DNA of 64,000 nucleotides from assembly GCA_044220635.1 (NCBI GenBank), contig JBGAQP010000013.1, positions 42,177 through 106,176 on the forward strand. Direction: 5' to 3'. The position numbers and the translations under genes are program-made. Numbering within the stretch: the stretch's first letter is position 1; each line of letters opens with the position of its first letter. The stretch is from JBGAQP01 sp044220635 (GTDB lineage: Bacteria; Pseudomonadota; Gammaproteobacteria; Burkholderiales; Usitatibacteraceae). The notes beneath the pieces are model-generated. The model was not told where the DNA came from, did not search any database, and saw only the letters and a list, made by a program, of their open reading frames with translations. Shown in pieces: positions 52,379-61,941 of this stretch.

Positions 52379-53689
52379 TCACAGCAGCTCTTCGAGGCGG
52401 ATGCGCACGACCGGCGCGGGGATGGTCGGCAGGGCCTCGATGCGCGCGATCGCCGCGTTGATGTTCTTCTCGCGGGTCAGGTGCGTGAGGATGACGACGT
52501 CGACCTGCTCCTCGCCCTCTCCGGCCTCCTTCTGGAAGATGGCGTCGATCGAGATCGCGTGGTCCGCGCAGATGCGCGTCACGTCGGCGAGCACCCCCGG
52601 CCGGTCGAGGGCGCGCAGCCGCAGGTAGTAGGCGGTCTCCACCTCCTCCATCGGCAGGATCGGCGCGTCGGAGAGGCGGTCGGGCTGGAAAGCGAGGTGC
52701 GGGACGCGGTGCTCGGGGTCCGCGGTGGCCATGCGCGTGACGTCCACGAGGTCGGCGACCACGGCGCTCGCGGTGGCCTCCGCCCCGGCGCCGCGCCCGT
52801 AGTAGAGCGTCGGGCCCACGGCATCGCCCTTCACGAGCACCGCGTTCATGACGCCCTCGACGTTGGCGATGAGGCGGCGCGCCGGGATGAGCGTCGGGTG
52901 CACCCGCAGCTCGATGCCCTCCTTCGCCCGCCGGGTGATCCCGAGCAGCTTGATGCGGTAGCCGAGCCCCTCGGCGTACCGGATGTCGGTCGCCGTCAGC
53001 CGCGAGATGCCCTCGGTGTAGGCCTTGCCGAACTGCATCGGGATGCCGAAGGCGATCGCCGAGAGGATCGTGAGCTTGTGGGCGGCGTCGATGCCCTCGA
53101 TGTCGAAGGCGGGATCGGCCTCCGCGTAGCCCAGGCGCTGGGCCTCGGCGAGCACGACCTCGAAGGGCAGCCCCTTGTCGCGCATCTCCGAGAGGATGTA
53201 GTTGCAGGTGCCGTTGATGATCCCGGCGATCCACTCGATGCGGTTGGCGGTGAGCCCTTCGCGGATCGCCTTGATGATCGGGATGCCTCCCGCGACCGAG
53301 GCCTCGAAGGCGACCATGACCCCCTTCGCGTGGGCGCGCGCGAAGATCTCCGTGCCGTGCCTGGCGAGCAGCGCCTTGTTGGCGGTGACCACGTGCTTGC
53401 CGTGGGCGATCGCCGCGAGCACGAGCTCGCGGGCCACGGTGTCGCCGCCGATCAGCTCCACGACGATGTCGATGTCGGGACGGGAGACGATCGCGGCGGG
53501 ATCGGCGACGAGCTCGATCCCCTCGAGCGAGACCGCGCGCGGCTTGGCGAGGTCGCGCGCGCTCGCCACGCGCACGACGATCTCGCGGCCCGCCCTGCGC
53601 GCGATCTCCTCGCGGTTGCGTCTCAGGACCTCGACCGTGCCGCCGCCCACGGTGCCCAGCCCCAGGAGCCCGACCTGCATCGGCTTCAT
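52379..53689 (-). CDS. hom: Homoserine dehydrogenase
   Basis: Reduces aspartate semialdehyde to homoserine, 436 residues. N-terminal NAD(P) motif GLLGLGTVGGGT, catalytic region VAGGIPIIKAIREGL and GIINGTCNYILSEM, and a C-terminal ACT domain (about 355-430) for allosteric threonine control. Its ATG overlaps the GNAT stop (ATGA). Confidence 0.97.
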   Translation of the reverse strand: MKPMQVGLLGLGTVGGGTVEVLRRNREEIARRAGREIVVRVASARDLAKPRAVSLEGIELVADPAAIVSRPDIDIVVELIGGDTVARELVLAAIAHGKHVVTANKALLARHGTEIFARAHAKGVMVAFEASVAGGIPIIKAIREGLTANRIEWIAGIINGTCNYILSEMRDKGLPFEVVLAEAQRLGYAEADPAFDIEGIDAAHKLTILSAIAFGIPMQFGKAYTEGISRLTATDIRYAEGLGYRIKLLGITRRAKEGIELRVHPTLIPARRLIANVEGVMNAVLVKGDAVGPTLYYGRGAGAEATASAVVADLVDVTRMATADPEHRVPHLAFQPDRLSDAPILPMEEVETAYYLRLRALDRPGVLADVTRICADHAISIDAIFQKEAGEGEEQVDVVILTHLTREKNINAAIARIEALPTIPAPVVRIRLEELL

Positions 53690-54129
53690 CGCGCGACCCG
53701 CCGGTTGAAGTGGAACGCCGTCACCGTGAGGCCTTCCCGGAAGTAGAACTTGTGCGCCTGCTCGCGCTGGGTGCCCGAATCGAGCGCGAGGACGTCGCAG
53801 CCGCGGCTGCGGGCCTCTCGGTCCATGTAGTCGACGAGCGCCCGGCCCACGCCCCGCGAGCGCGCGCCCTCGTCGGTGACGAGGTCGTCGCAGTAGAGCT
53901 CGCGGCCGGAGTGCGTCTTCTCGATCACGCGGAAGACCGCCACGCCGAGGACCCGGCCGCCCTCCTCCGCCACCGCCATCTCGGCGCCGCTCGCGAACAC
54001 CGCGCGCATGCGCCCGGCGTAGTCGGCGGGCAGGTGCGGGCGCAGCTGCCGGTGCACGCCCTCGGCCGCGGCGAGCCGCGCGGGGTCGGTGACCGCGCCC
54101 TGCCGGTCGGTGACGGCGACGACGATCAT
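53686..54129 (-). CDS. GNAT-family acetyltransferase inside the thr operon
   Basis: A 147-residue acetyltransferase. The acetyl-CoA loop is SRGVGRALVDYM, and the C-terminal LDSGTQREQAHKFYFREG is typical of single-domain GNAT enzymes. It overlaps alaC upstream and hom downstream by four bases each, so it is embedded in an amino-acid operon. Acetylation of an amino acid or enzyme is possible; the substrate is unknown. Confidence 0.88.
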   Translation of the reverse strand: MIVVAVTDRQGAVTDPARLAAAEGVHRQLRPHLPADYAGRMRAVFASGAEMAVAEEGGRVLGVAVFRVIEKTHSGRELYCDDLVTDEGARSRGVGRALVDYMDREARSRGCDVLALDSGTQREQAHKFYFREGLTVTAFHFNRRVAR

Positions 54130-55313
54130 GCGAGGCCGTCCTTGCGCAGCATCTCCTTGATGCCGCGCACCGCCTGGCGGGTGCGGCTCTCGTTCTCGAT
54201 GAGGGCGATGCGCACGTGGTCGTCGCCGTAGTCGCCGAAGCCGATGCCGGGCGCGACCGCGATCTTCGCCTCCTTCAGGAGCTTCTTCGCGAACTCGATG
54301 GACCCCATCTTCGCGTAGGCGTCCGGGATCCTCGCCCACACGTACATCGAGGCCCTGGGGTTCTCGACCATCCAGCCCGCCTCGTGCAGGCCCTTGACCA
54401 TCACGTCTCGGCGGCTCTGGTACTTGCGGCGGATCTCCTCGACGCAGTCCTGCGGCCCCTCGAGCGCCGTGATCGCCGCGACCTGGAGCGGGGTGAACGT
54501 GCCGTAGTCGTGGTAGCTCTTGATGCGCGCGAGCGCGTTCACGAGGTCCTTGTTGCCGACCATGAAGCCGATGCGCCATCCGGCCATGTTGTAGCTCTTC
54601 GACATGGTGAAGAACTCGACGGCGACTTCGCGTGCGCCCGGCACCTGCATGATCGAGGGCGCCTTCCAGCCGTCGAAGGTGATGTCGGCGTAAGCGAGGT
54701 CGTGGACCACGAGGATGTTGTGCTGCCGGGCGAGCGCGATCACCTTCGCGAAGAAGTCGAGCTCGACGCACTGCGCCGTCGGGTTCGAGGGGAAGCCGAT
54801 GATGAGCATCTTCGGCTTCGGGAAGAGCTCGCCGATCGCGCGCTCGAGCTCCGCGAAGAAGTCCACGCCCGGGGCCATGCGCACCGACCGGATGTCCGCG
54901 CCCGCGATGATCGCCCCGTAGATGTGGATCGGGTAGCTCGGGTTGGGCACGAGCACGGTGTCGCCGCGGTCGAGCGTGGCGAGCATCAGGTGGGCGAGGC
55001 CCTCCTTCGAGCCGATGGTGACGATCGCCTCGCTCTCGGGGTCGAAGTCCACGTCCCAGCGGCGCTTGTACCACTGGCAGATCGCGCGGCGCAGCCGCGG
55101 GATGCCCTTCGACATGGAGTAGCCGTGGGTGTCCTCGCGCTGCGCGACCTCCACGAGCTTGTCGACGATGTGCCGCGGCGTGGGCCCGTCGGGATTGCCC
55201 ATGGAGAAGTCGATGATGTCCTCGCCCGCCCGGCGGGCCGCCATCTTCAGCTCGTTGGTGATGTTGAAGACGTACGGGGGCAGGCGCTTGATGCGGGGAA
55301 ACTCCGGGCTCAT
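54126..55313 (-). CDS. alaC: Alanine-type aminotransferase (AlaC/YfdZ)
   Basis: PLP-dependent class I aminotransferase of 395 residues, glutamate-pyruvate type by family. PLP lysine in FTMSKSYNMAGWRIGF; cofactor contacts in NPSYPIHIYGA and SNPTAQC. The alaC-hom-thrC order is characteristic of many betaproteobacteria. ATG 55313 is preferred over one 30 bp upstream because it matches the family N-terminus. A -10-like TAGAAT is at 55353-55358. Confidence 0.94.
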   Translation of the reverse strand: MSPEFPRIKRLPPYVFNITNELKMAARRAGEDIIDFSMGNPDGPTPRHIVDKLVEVAQREDTHGYSMSKGIPRLRRAICQWYKRRWDVDFDPESEAIVTIGSKEGLAHLMLATLDRGDTVLVPNPSYPIHIYGAIIAGADIRSVRMAPGVDFFAELERAIGELFPKPKMLIIGFPSNPTAQCVELDFFAKVIALARQHNILVVHDLAYADITFDGWKAPSIMQVPGAREVAVEFFTMSKSYNMAGWRIGFMVGNKDLVNALARIKSYHDYGTFTPLQVAAITALEGPQDCVEEIRRKYQSRRDVMVKGLHEAGWMVENPRASMYVWARIPDAYAKMGSIEFAKKLLKEAKIAVAPGIGFGDYGDDHVRIALIENESRTRQAVRGIKEMLRKDGLA

Positions 55314-55352
55314 GGTTCTTCCGTCTGTGTTGCTGCGCTGCAAAAAGATATG

Positions 55353-55358
55353 ATTCTA
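55353..55358 (-). promoter_or_regulatory. -10-like TAGAAT for the alaC operon
   Basis: Minus-strand GCTAGAATCAT, 40 bp before the alaC start; the same GCTAGAAT/CCTAGAAT context recurs upstream of nudC. Confidence 0.45.
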
Positions 55359-55392
55359 GCCGCCCCACCCTCCCGGAGCAACGGATAAGCCC

Positions 55393-55779
55393 TTGAAAAT
55401 CGAGCGAGAAACCGCCGAAGGCCGGAACGTCTTCACCGCCTACGGGGAGGGCTGGGTGGAAGTGAACGGCGCGCGCCACCACGCCAATCTCGTGGTCGGG
55501 GCCACGCTGCTCGTGCCGGGCTGGACCTCCGGGGGGCTCGAGGCGGTGTCCGCGGCCGAGCTCGAGGCGCTCCTCGCCCCGGGCCCGGAGATCGTCCTGC
55601 TGGGCACCGGGGCCGCCTTCCGCTTCCCCGACCCGGCGCGGCTCGCCCCCCTGCACCGCGCCCGCATCGGCGTCGAGGTGATGGACACGCGCGCGGCCTG
55701 CCGCACCTACAACATCCTGCTCTCCGAGGGCCGCAAGGTCCTCGCCGCGCTGATCGTCGAGCCCGGGTCTCGGGCCTAG
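55393..55779 (+). CDS. Mth938-like (DUF498) domain protein
   Basis: A 128-residue single-domain protein of the Mth938/DUF498 family (YTH-like NDUFAF3 relatives). Visible segments: NLVVGATLLVPGW, EIVLLGTGAAFRFPD and IGVEVMDTRAACRTYNILLSEGRKVLAALI. TTG start; divergent from alaC. The family is linked with respiratory complex I assembly in eukaryotes; its bacterial role is unsettled. Confidence 0.87.
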   Translation: MKIERETAEGRNVFTAYGEGWVEVNGARHHANLVVGATLLVPGWTSGGLEAVSAAELEALLAPGPEIVLLGTGAAFRFPDPARLAPLHRARIGVEVMDTRAACRTYNILLSEGRKVLAALIVEPGSRA

Positions 55780-55792
55780 GCCGCGGCGGCGA

Positions 55793-56998
55793 TCAGGCGC
55801 CGCCGCGCCGATGGCGCACCGCGAGGGCGAAGGCGCCCCAGGAGACCGCGCTCACCACGACGAGCGCGACGAGCACGCCCCGGTAGCCGCCCGTCGCCGC
55901 GAGCAGGCCCACCGCGGCGAAGGGCCCCGCCGCCCGCGCGAGGAGCACGGGTGTCGCGAGCAGGCCCTGGAGCCCGCCGTAGCCCTCGCGCCCCCAGATC
56001 TCGGCGGGAACCGTGCCGCGCACGATCGTCATCACCCCGTTCGCGGCGCCGTAGACGACGGCGAAAGCGACCACGCCCGCGGTCCCGATGCCCGGCACCG
56101 CGAGGATGCCGATGGAGACCGGAAAGGCGAAGAGCGCGATCTCGCCCACGCGGGCGGGGCTCACCCGGTGGGCGAAGGCGAACTCCGCGATGCGCCCCGC
56201 GACCTGCATCGGCCCAACGAGGGCCGCGAGCAGTGCGGCGCGCTCCGGCGTGAAGCCCTGCTCCTGGAGGATCGCGAGCAGGTGCAGGCCGATCGCGGAG
56301 AAGGCGAGCATGTTGCCGGTGAAGGCGAAGGCGAGCCAGCGGAAGTGCGGGTCGGCGAGCAGCCTTCGCCGCCCCGCCGCGTCGTCGGCCGCCCCGGCGG
56401 GCGCGTCCGCGGGCCGGCCCCTCGCGGGCAGGAACCGCGCGTGCAGCGGCACGCACAGGGCGAGGTTGATGGCGGCGAGCACGAGCATCGACTCGCGCCA
56501 GCCCCAGGACGAGGCGAGCCACTGGGTGAGCGGCCAGAAGACCGTGCTCGCGAAGCCCCCGGCGAGAGTGAGCACGGTGATCGCCTTGCGCAGGTCCTCG
56601 CGGAAGACGAGCGCGAGGCTCGCGAACGCGGGCTCGTAGAGCACCACGCCCATCACGACCCCCAGCGCCGCCCAGACGAGGTAGAGCGCCGTGACCGAAT
56701 GCACCTGGGAGAAGAGCGCGAGCAGGAGCGCGCCCGCGACGGAACCCGCCGTCATGATGCGCCGGGCGCCATGGCGGTCGATGTGCCGGCCCACGGGCGC
56801 GGCGACGAGCCCCGAGACGAGCAGCGCCACGGAGTACGCCCCGACGATCACCGGGGGCGAGGCGCCGAGCTCGCGCTCGACCGAGCCCATCACGACGGCG
56901 AAGGCGTAGTAGATGCTGCCCCAGGAGACGACCTGGGTGACGCCGAGGGCGGCGACCAGCGGCCACCGCCCCCGGCGCAGGCTTTCGGGATCAGGCAA
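55793..56998 (-). CDS. MFS transporter
   Basis: Major facilitator protein of 401 residues with twelve hydrophobic segments in two bundles, with the loop signature APVGRHIDRHGARRI after helix 2. Family members of this type often transport organic acids or drugs; no substrate is indicated. It begins with TTG and overlaps the end of the glutamate dehydrogenase gene by 8 bp, so it is probably read on the same transcript. Confidence 0.9.
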   Translation of the reverse strand: MPDPESLRRGRWPLVAALGVTQVVSWGSIYYAFAVVMGSVERELGASPPVIVGAYSVALLVSGLVAAPVGRHIDRHGARRIMTAGSVAGALLLALFSQVHSVTALYLVWAALGVVMGVVLYEPAFASLALVFREDLRKAITVLTLAGGFASTVFWPLTQWLASSWGWRESMLVLAAINLALCVPLHARFLPARGRPADAPAGAADDAAGRRRLLADPHFRWLAFAFTGNMLAFSAIGLHLLAILQEQGFTPERAALLAALVGPMQVAGRIAEFAFAHRVSPARVGEIALFAFPVSIGILAVPGIGTAGVVAFAVVYGAANGVMTIVRGTVPAEIWGREGYGGLQGLLATPVLLARAAGPFAAVGLLAATGGYRGVLVALVVVSAVSWGAFALAVRHRRGGA

Positions 56999-59900
56999 GG
57001 GCGCGCAGCTCCCGCAGGAGGACGGACAGGACCGCGAGGTCGAGCGACCCGGCGCGCTTGAGCTCCTCGGTCATCGCCTTGAGCCGCGCGATCGGCTGGG
57101 CATAGCGCTCGCGCCACGCGGCGAGCATGGCCACGGGGTCGGACGCGCCGGGCGAGAGCCGCGCGACCGTGGCCGCGAGCGCGCGCTGCTGGCTCGCGAG
57201 GTCGTCGCGCAGGGCGTTGCGCGCGAGCGCCTGCCATGGCGTGTCCGTGGGCAGCAGCGTGATCTTGCCCGCGAACCAGCGCAGCTCGAGCTCCCCGGCG
57301 AGCGCGAAGTAGAGCGCGGCGATCGCCTCCACGTCGCGCTTCTGCTCGAGGGCCACCTCGGTCGCGTCGAGCGCCGCGTAGAGCGCGTCGAGGCCCGCGA
57401 GGCGCCCGGCGAGCGCGCGCGCCACGCCCGAGCGCTCGAGCCGCGCGACGGCGGCCTCCCAGGCCTCGCGGTCGCCCGCGGAGAGGATCGCGGGCAGCCG
57501 CGACTGCAGCGCCGCCACGCCGGGGCGGAAGATCCCGAGGACCTCGGCGATCGGCAGCCGCTCGCGCCGGCGGCGCAGGAACCAGAGCGAGGCGCGCAGC
57601 ACGAGGCGCCCCGCGTCGATCAGCATCTCCGACTGCAGGGCCGCGTCCACGCGGTTGTCGAGGGCATCGATCGACTTCCACAGCGACTCGAAGTCGAAGA
57701 TGTCGCGCACGAGGATGAAGGCGCGCACCACGTCCTCGACGCCCGCGCCCGTCTCCTCCTGCATGCGGTGGACGAAGACGCTGCCCGTGCGGTTGATCAT
57801 GGCGTTGGCGACGACCGTGGCCACGATCTCGCGGCGCAGCGGGTGGCGCGGCATCAGCGCGGCGTAGCGCTCGCCGAGCAGCCGCGGGAAGTAGGCCCGC
57901 AGCGTCGCGGACACGTACTCGTCGTCCACGAGCTGCGTCGCGCACAGCTCGTCGAAGACCGCCATCTTGGAGTAGGCGAGGAGCACGGCGCGTTCGGGAC
58001 AAGTGAGCCCGGTCTTGGCCGCGCGGCGCTCGGCGATCTCGTCGTCGGAGGGCAGGAACTCGACCGCGCGGTTGAGCCGGCCCGCCTTCTCGAGGGCGCG
58101 GATGAAGCCCGCCTGGGCGTCGAGGAGCTTGTCGCCGCGCACTCCCGAGACCGAGAGCGACTGCGTCTGGAAGTAGTTGTCGGCGAGCACGAGGCTTCCC
58201 ACCTCCTCGGTCATTTCCGCGAGCAGCTTGTTCCTCTGCTTGCCGGTGAGCTCGCCGTCGGCGACGGCGAGCCCGAGCAGGATCTTGATGTTCACCTCGT
58301 GGTCGGAGCAGTCCACGCCCGCGGAGTTGTCGATCGCGTCGGTGCAGATCCGCCCGCCCGCGAGGGCGAACTCGATGCGCCCGAGCTGGGTGAAGCCGAG
58401 GTTGCCTCCCTCGCCCACCACCTTGCAGCCGAGCTCCGCGCCGTTCACGCGGATCGCGTCGTTCGCGCGGTCGCCCACGTCCGCGTGGGTCTGGGACGAG
58501 GCCTTCACGTAGGTGCCGATGCCGCCGTTGTAGAGCAGGTCGACCCTCGCCTTGAGGATCGCCTTCATGAGCTCCTGCGGCGCGAGCGCCTCCTCGGCGA
58601 TGCCCAGCGCCCGGCGCGCCTGCGGCGAGACCGGGATCGACTTGAGCGTGCGCGCGAACACTCCCCCGCCCTTCGAGATCGCCTTGCGGTCGTAGTCGTC
58701 CCAGGACGAGCGCGGCAGCGCGAACAGGCGCTCGCGCTCGCGGAAGCTCGCCTCGGGATCCGGGTCCGGGTCGAGGAAGATGTGGCGGTGGTCGAAGGCG
58801 GCGAGCAGCCGGATGTGGCGCGACAGCAGCATCCCGTTGCCGAACACGTCGCCCGACATGTCGCCGATGCCCACGACGCTGAAGTCCTGCGACTGGGTGT
58901 CCACACCCATCTCGCGGAAGTGGCGCTTCACGCTCTCCCAGGCCCCGCGCGCCGTGATCCCCATCTTCTTGTGGTCGTAGCCGGCGCTGCCGCCCGAGGC
59001 GAAGGCGTCGCCCAGCCAGAAGCCGTATTCGGCCGAGACGCCGTTCGCGATGTCGGAGAAGGTCGCGGTGCCCTTGTCGGCGGCGACCACGAGATAGGGA
59101 TCGTCCGGGTCGTGGCGCACCACGCCCCGGGGCGGCACGACCTTGCCCGCGACGAGGTTGTCCGTGAGGTCGAGCAGCGAGCGCAGGAACGCCTGGTAGC
59201 AGGCCACACCCTCCTTGAGGAAGGCCTCGCGGTCCGAGGCGGGGGGCGCGTTCTTCAGCACGAACCCGCCCTTCGAGCCGACCGGCACGATCACGGCGTT
59301 CTTCACCATCTGCGCCTTCATGAGTCCCAGGATCTCGGTGCGGAAATCCTCGGGGCGGTCGGACCAGCGCAGCCCCCCGCGCGCGACCTTGCCCCCGCGC
59401 AGGTGGATCGCCTCGAAGCGCGGCGAGTAGACGAAGACCTCGAAGAGGGGGCGCGGCTCCGGGAGCTCGGGCACCCTGGCCGACTCGATCTTGAAGGCGA
59501 GCGCGGCCCGGCGCCGGCCCTCGGCGTCGCGGACCCAGTGGTTCGTGCGCACCGTCGCGCGGACGAGGTAGAGGTAGCGCCGGAGGATCCGGTCCTCGTC
59601 GAGGTTCGCCACGTCGTTGAGCGCGGCCTTCACGCCTTCGTGCAGGACCCGCTCGGCCTCGGCGCGCCCCGCCTCGCGCGCCGGGTCGAAGCGCGCGTGG
59701 AAGAGCTCCACGAGCCGGGTGGTGATGGCCGGGTGCGCGGCGAGCGTCTGCTCGATGTAGGCCTGGCTGAAGGTGAAGCCCGTCTGCTTGAGGTACTTCG
59801 CGTAGGCGCGCAGCACCACCACGTCGTCGGGCGCCACCCCCGCGCCGGGCGTGAGGCGGTTGAAGCCGTCGTTGTCCGACTCGCCGCGGACGACCCGGCC

Positions 59901-61811
59901 GAGGAGCTCCTCGGTGAGCGGCTTCACCGCCTCCACGTCGGGGATGGGTCGGGAGCTCCGCAGCCCGAAGTCGTGGATGAAGAAGGCGGGCGAGCCCTCG
60001 CGCTCGATCCGGTAGGAGACCTCGTCCTGGACCTCGAGCCCGAGGTTCTCGAGCACCGGCAGGCTCGCCGAGAGCGGCACGCTCGCCGCCCGGCGGAAGC
60101 CGCGCAGCCGCAGCGTGCGCGCATCGCCCTCGACGGGGCGGTACAGGCTCATCGCGAACGGGGAGGCTTCCGACAGGGTGTCCATCACCGCCACGTCGCG
60201 CACCGCCGAGCGCGGGCTCACGGCGTCGCGATAGGCCACGGGGAACGCGTTCGCGTAGGCGCGCATCGCGCCCACCGCGCGCTCCTCGCCGAGCGACTCG
60301 GTGAGCGCCGCCTTGAACTCGTCCTCCCAGCGGCGCGTGGCGGCGGCGACCTCGTCCTCGATGCGGCGCGCGTCGATCGCGGCCTCCTCGCGCGGGGCCG
60401 TGCGCACGAGCACGTGCATGCGCGCGAGCGCGGCCTCGGAGAGCTGCACCGTGAATTCCGCGCTCGTGCCGCCGAGGTGGCGGCGCAGGACCTCGAGGAC
60501 GCGGCGGCGAACGTCGGTGTTGTAGTTCTCGCGCGGCAGGTACACCAGGCAGGAGTAGAAGCGGCCGTAGACGTCGCGGCGCAGGAACAGGCGCGTGCGG
60601 CGCCGGTCGCCCAGGCGCAGCACCCCGAGGGCGGTGTCGAGCAGCGTGGACTCGTCGACCTGGAAGAGCTCGTCTCGCGGGTAGCCGCGCAGCACCGCGA
60701 CCAGGTTCTTGTGCGCGTGGCTCGCGGGCGGGAATCCCGCGCGCGCCACCACGCGCTCCACCTTGGGCCCGAGCAGCGGGATCGAGGCCGGATCGGCCTG
60801 GTAGGCCGAGGAGGTGTACAGGCCCACGAAACGGTGCTCGCCGACGACGCGGCCCGCCGCGTCGAACTTCTTCACGCCGACGTAATCGAGGTAGCCCGCG
60901 CGATGGACCGTCGCGCGGCTGTTCGCCTTCGTGAGCACCAGCAGGCGCGGTGCGCGCGCGAGCGCGCGCACCGCGGGCGGGAGCTCGCCGAAGCTCTTCG
61001 AGATGCCGCCCTCGCGGGGCTCGCGCAGCACCCCCAGGCCGGTGCCCGGCACGATGCGCAGCTCCTCCTCGCCGCCCGCGCCCGCGAGCTCGTACTCGCG
61101 GTAGCCGATGAAGGTGAAGTGGTCGTCGGCCATCCACGCGAGGAAGGCGCGCGTCTCGGCGGCCTCGTTCGCATCCACCGTCCGGGGCGGCTTCGCCAGC
61201 CCCTTCTCGAGCCCGACCATGCGCTCGCGCATCGCCGTCCAGTCCTCGACCGCGGCGCGCACGTCCGCGAGCACGGCGAGCAGCCCCGCGCGCAGCGCCT
61301 TCAGGCGCTCGGGATCGGCCTCGCGGTCGACCTCGACGTGGATGAGCGATTCCTGGTGGCCGTCCCCGCCCTTCGCGTCGAAGGAGAGGAGGCGCCCGGC
61401 GGCATCGCGCCGGGCGCGCAGCAGCGGGTGCACGAGCAGCAGCGGCGAATAGCCCTGGCGGTTGACCTCCATCGTGACCGAGTCGACGAGGAAGGGCATG
61501 TCGTCGTTCACGATCTCGACGACGGTGTGCGAGCTCGACCAGCCGTGCTCCTCGACGCGCGGGTTGTAGACGCGAAGCTTGGGCGTTCCGGGCGCGAACT
61601 CCCGGGCGAAGCCCAGGTGGGCCATCGCCGCCCCGTAGAGGTCCTCGACCGCGCGGGTGGCGAGGTCCTCGGCATCGACCTGGTCGTAGTAGTGGGTGAT
61701 GAAGGCGCGCGCCTCCCTGGCGCTCGCGCCCGCGAGGCGCTGGTCGGCGAGCGCGAGGACCTGCTCGAGCAACGCCTGATCGGGATCCGGGGCGGGGGAC
61801 GGCATGGGCAT
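56991..61811 (-). CDS. gdhB: NAD-specific glutamate dehydrogenase, large (180 kDa) class
   Basis: Oxidatively deaminates glutamate to 2-oxoglutarate, 1606 residues, the proteobacterial large class. N-terminal ACT-like regulatory segments (about 1-700), then the catalytic core with VGSKGGFVLKNAP, HDPDDPYLVVAADKGTATFSD and GDMSGDVFGNGMLLS, the NAD domain with GEGGNLGFTQLGRIEFALAGG, and a helical C-terminal region. A catabolic role in glutamate use is well established for the family. A -10-like GAGAAT is at 61865-61870. Confidence 0.96.
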   Translation of the reverse strand: MPMPSPAPDPDQALLEQVLALADQRLAGASAREARAFITHYYDQVDAEDLATRAVEDLYGAAMAHLGFAREFAPGTPKLRVYNPRVEEHGWSSSHTVVEIVNDDMPFLVDSVTMEVNRQGYSPLLLVHPLLRARRDAAGRLLSFDAKGGDGHQESLIHVEVDREADPERLKALRAGLLAVLADVRAAVEDWTAMRERMVGLEKGLAKPPRTVDANEAAETRAFLAWMADDHFTFIGYREYELAGAGGEEELRIVPGTGLGVLREPREGGISKSFGELPPAVRALARAPRLLVLTKANSRATVHRAGYLDYVGVKKFDAAGRVVGEHRFVGLYTSSAYQADPASIPLLGPKVERVVARAGFPPASHAHKNLVAVLRGYPRDELFQVDESTLLDTALGVLRLGDRRRTRLFLRRDVYGRFYSCLVYLPRENYNTDVRRRVLEVLRRHLGGTSAEFTVQLSEAALARMHVLVRTAPREEAAIDARRIEDEVAAATRRWEDEFKAALTESLGEERAVGAMRAYANAFPVAYRDAVSPRSAVRDVAVMDTLSEASPFAMSLYRPVEGDARTLRLRGFRRAASVPLSASLPVLENLGLEVQDEVSYRIEREGSPAFFIHDFGLRSSRPIPDVEAVKPLTEELLGRVVRGESDNDGFNRLTPGAGVAPDDVVVLRAYAKYLKQTGFTFSQAYIEQTLAAHPAITTRLVELFHARFDPAREAGRAEAERVLHEGVKAALNDVANLDEDRILRRYLYLVRATVRTNHWVRDAEGRRRAALAFKIESARVPELPEPRPLFEVFVYSPRFEAIHLRGGKVARGGLRWSDRPEDFRTEILGLMKAQMVKNAVIVPVGSKGGFVLKNAPPASDREAFLKEGVACYQAFLRSLLDLTDNLVAGKVVPPRGVVRHDPDDPYLVVAADKGTATFSDIANGVSAEYGFWLGDAFASGGSAGYDHKKMGITARGAWESVKRHFREMGVDTQSQDFSVVGIGDMSGDVFGNGMLLSRHIRLLAAFDHRHIFLDPDPDPEASFRERERLFALPRSSWDDYDRKAISKGGGVFARTLKSIPVSPQARRALGIAEEALAPQELMKAILKARVDLLYNGGIGTYVKASSQTHADVGDRANDAIRVNGAELGCKVVGEGGNLGFTQLGRIEFALAGGRICTDAIDNSAGVDCSDHEVNIKILLGLAVADGELTGKQRNKLLAEMTEEVGSLVLADNYFQTQSLSVSGVRGDKLLDAQAGFIRALEKAGRLNRAVEFLPSDDEIAERRAAKTGLTCPERAVLLAYSKMAVFDELCATQLVDDEYVSATLRAYFPRLLGERYAALMPRHPLRREIVATVVANAMINRTGSVFVHRMQEETGAGVEDVVRAFILVRDIFDFESLWKSIDALDNRVDAALQSEMLIDAGRLVLRASLWFLRRRRERLPIAEVLGIFRPGVAALQSRLPAILSAGDREAWEAAVARLERSGVARALAGRLAGLDALYAALDATEVALEQKRDVEAIAALYFALAGELELRWFAGKITLLPTDTPWQALARNALRDDLASQQRALAATVARLSPGASDPVAMLAAWRERYAQPIARLKAMTEELKRAGSLDLAVLSVLLRELRALA

Positions 61812-61864
61812 CCTCGTTGTCGTTCTTCGGCGAGCGGGGCCTCGTGGGCGCCGCCCGGGCCGCT

Positions 61865-61870
61865 ATTCTC
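61865..61870 (-). promoter_or_regulatory. -10-like GAGAAT upstream of glutamate dehydrogenase
   Basis: Minus-strand GCGAGAATAGC, about 54 bp before the start. One mismatch from the local TAGAAT consensus. Confidence 0.3.
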
Positions 61871-61929
61871 GCCGATCTGGCGCCTCGCCGCGCGCCGGCG
61901 GGCGCATTGGCGCGCCCCGCCGCCCCCGA

Positions 61930-61935
61930 TACGAT
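61930..61935 (+). promoter_or_regulatory. -10-like TACGAT adjacent to the racemase start
   Basis: The hexamer ends 6 bp before the ATG at 61942, so initiation would fall on the start codon and give a leaderless mRNA. No Shine-Dalgarno is evident there. Confidence 0.3.
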
Positions 61936-61941
61936 GGCGCC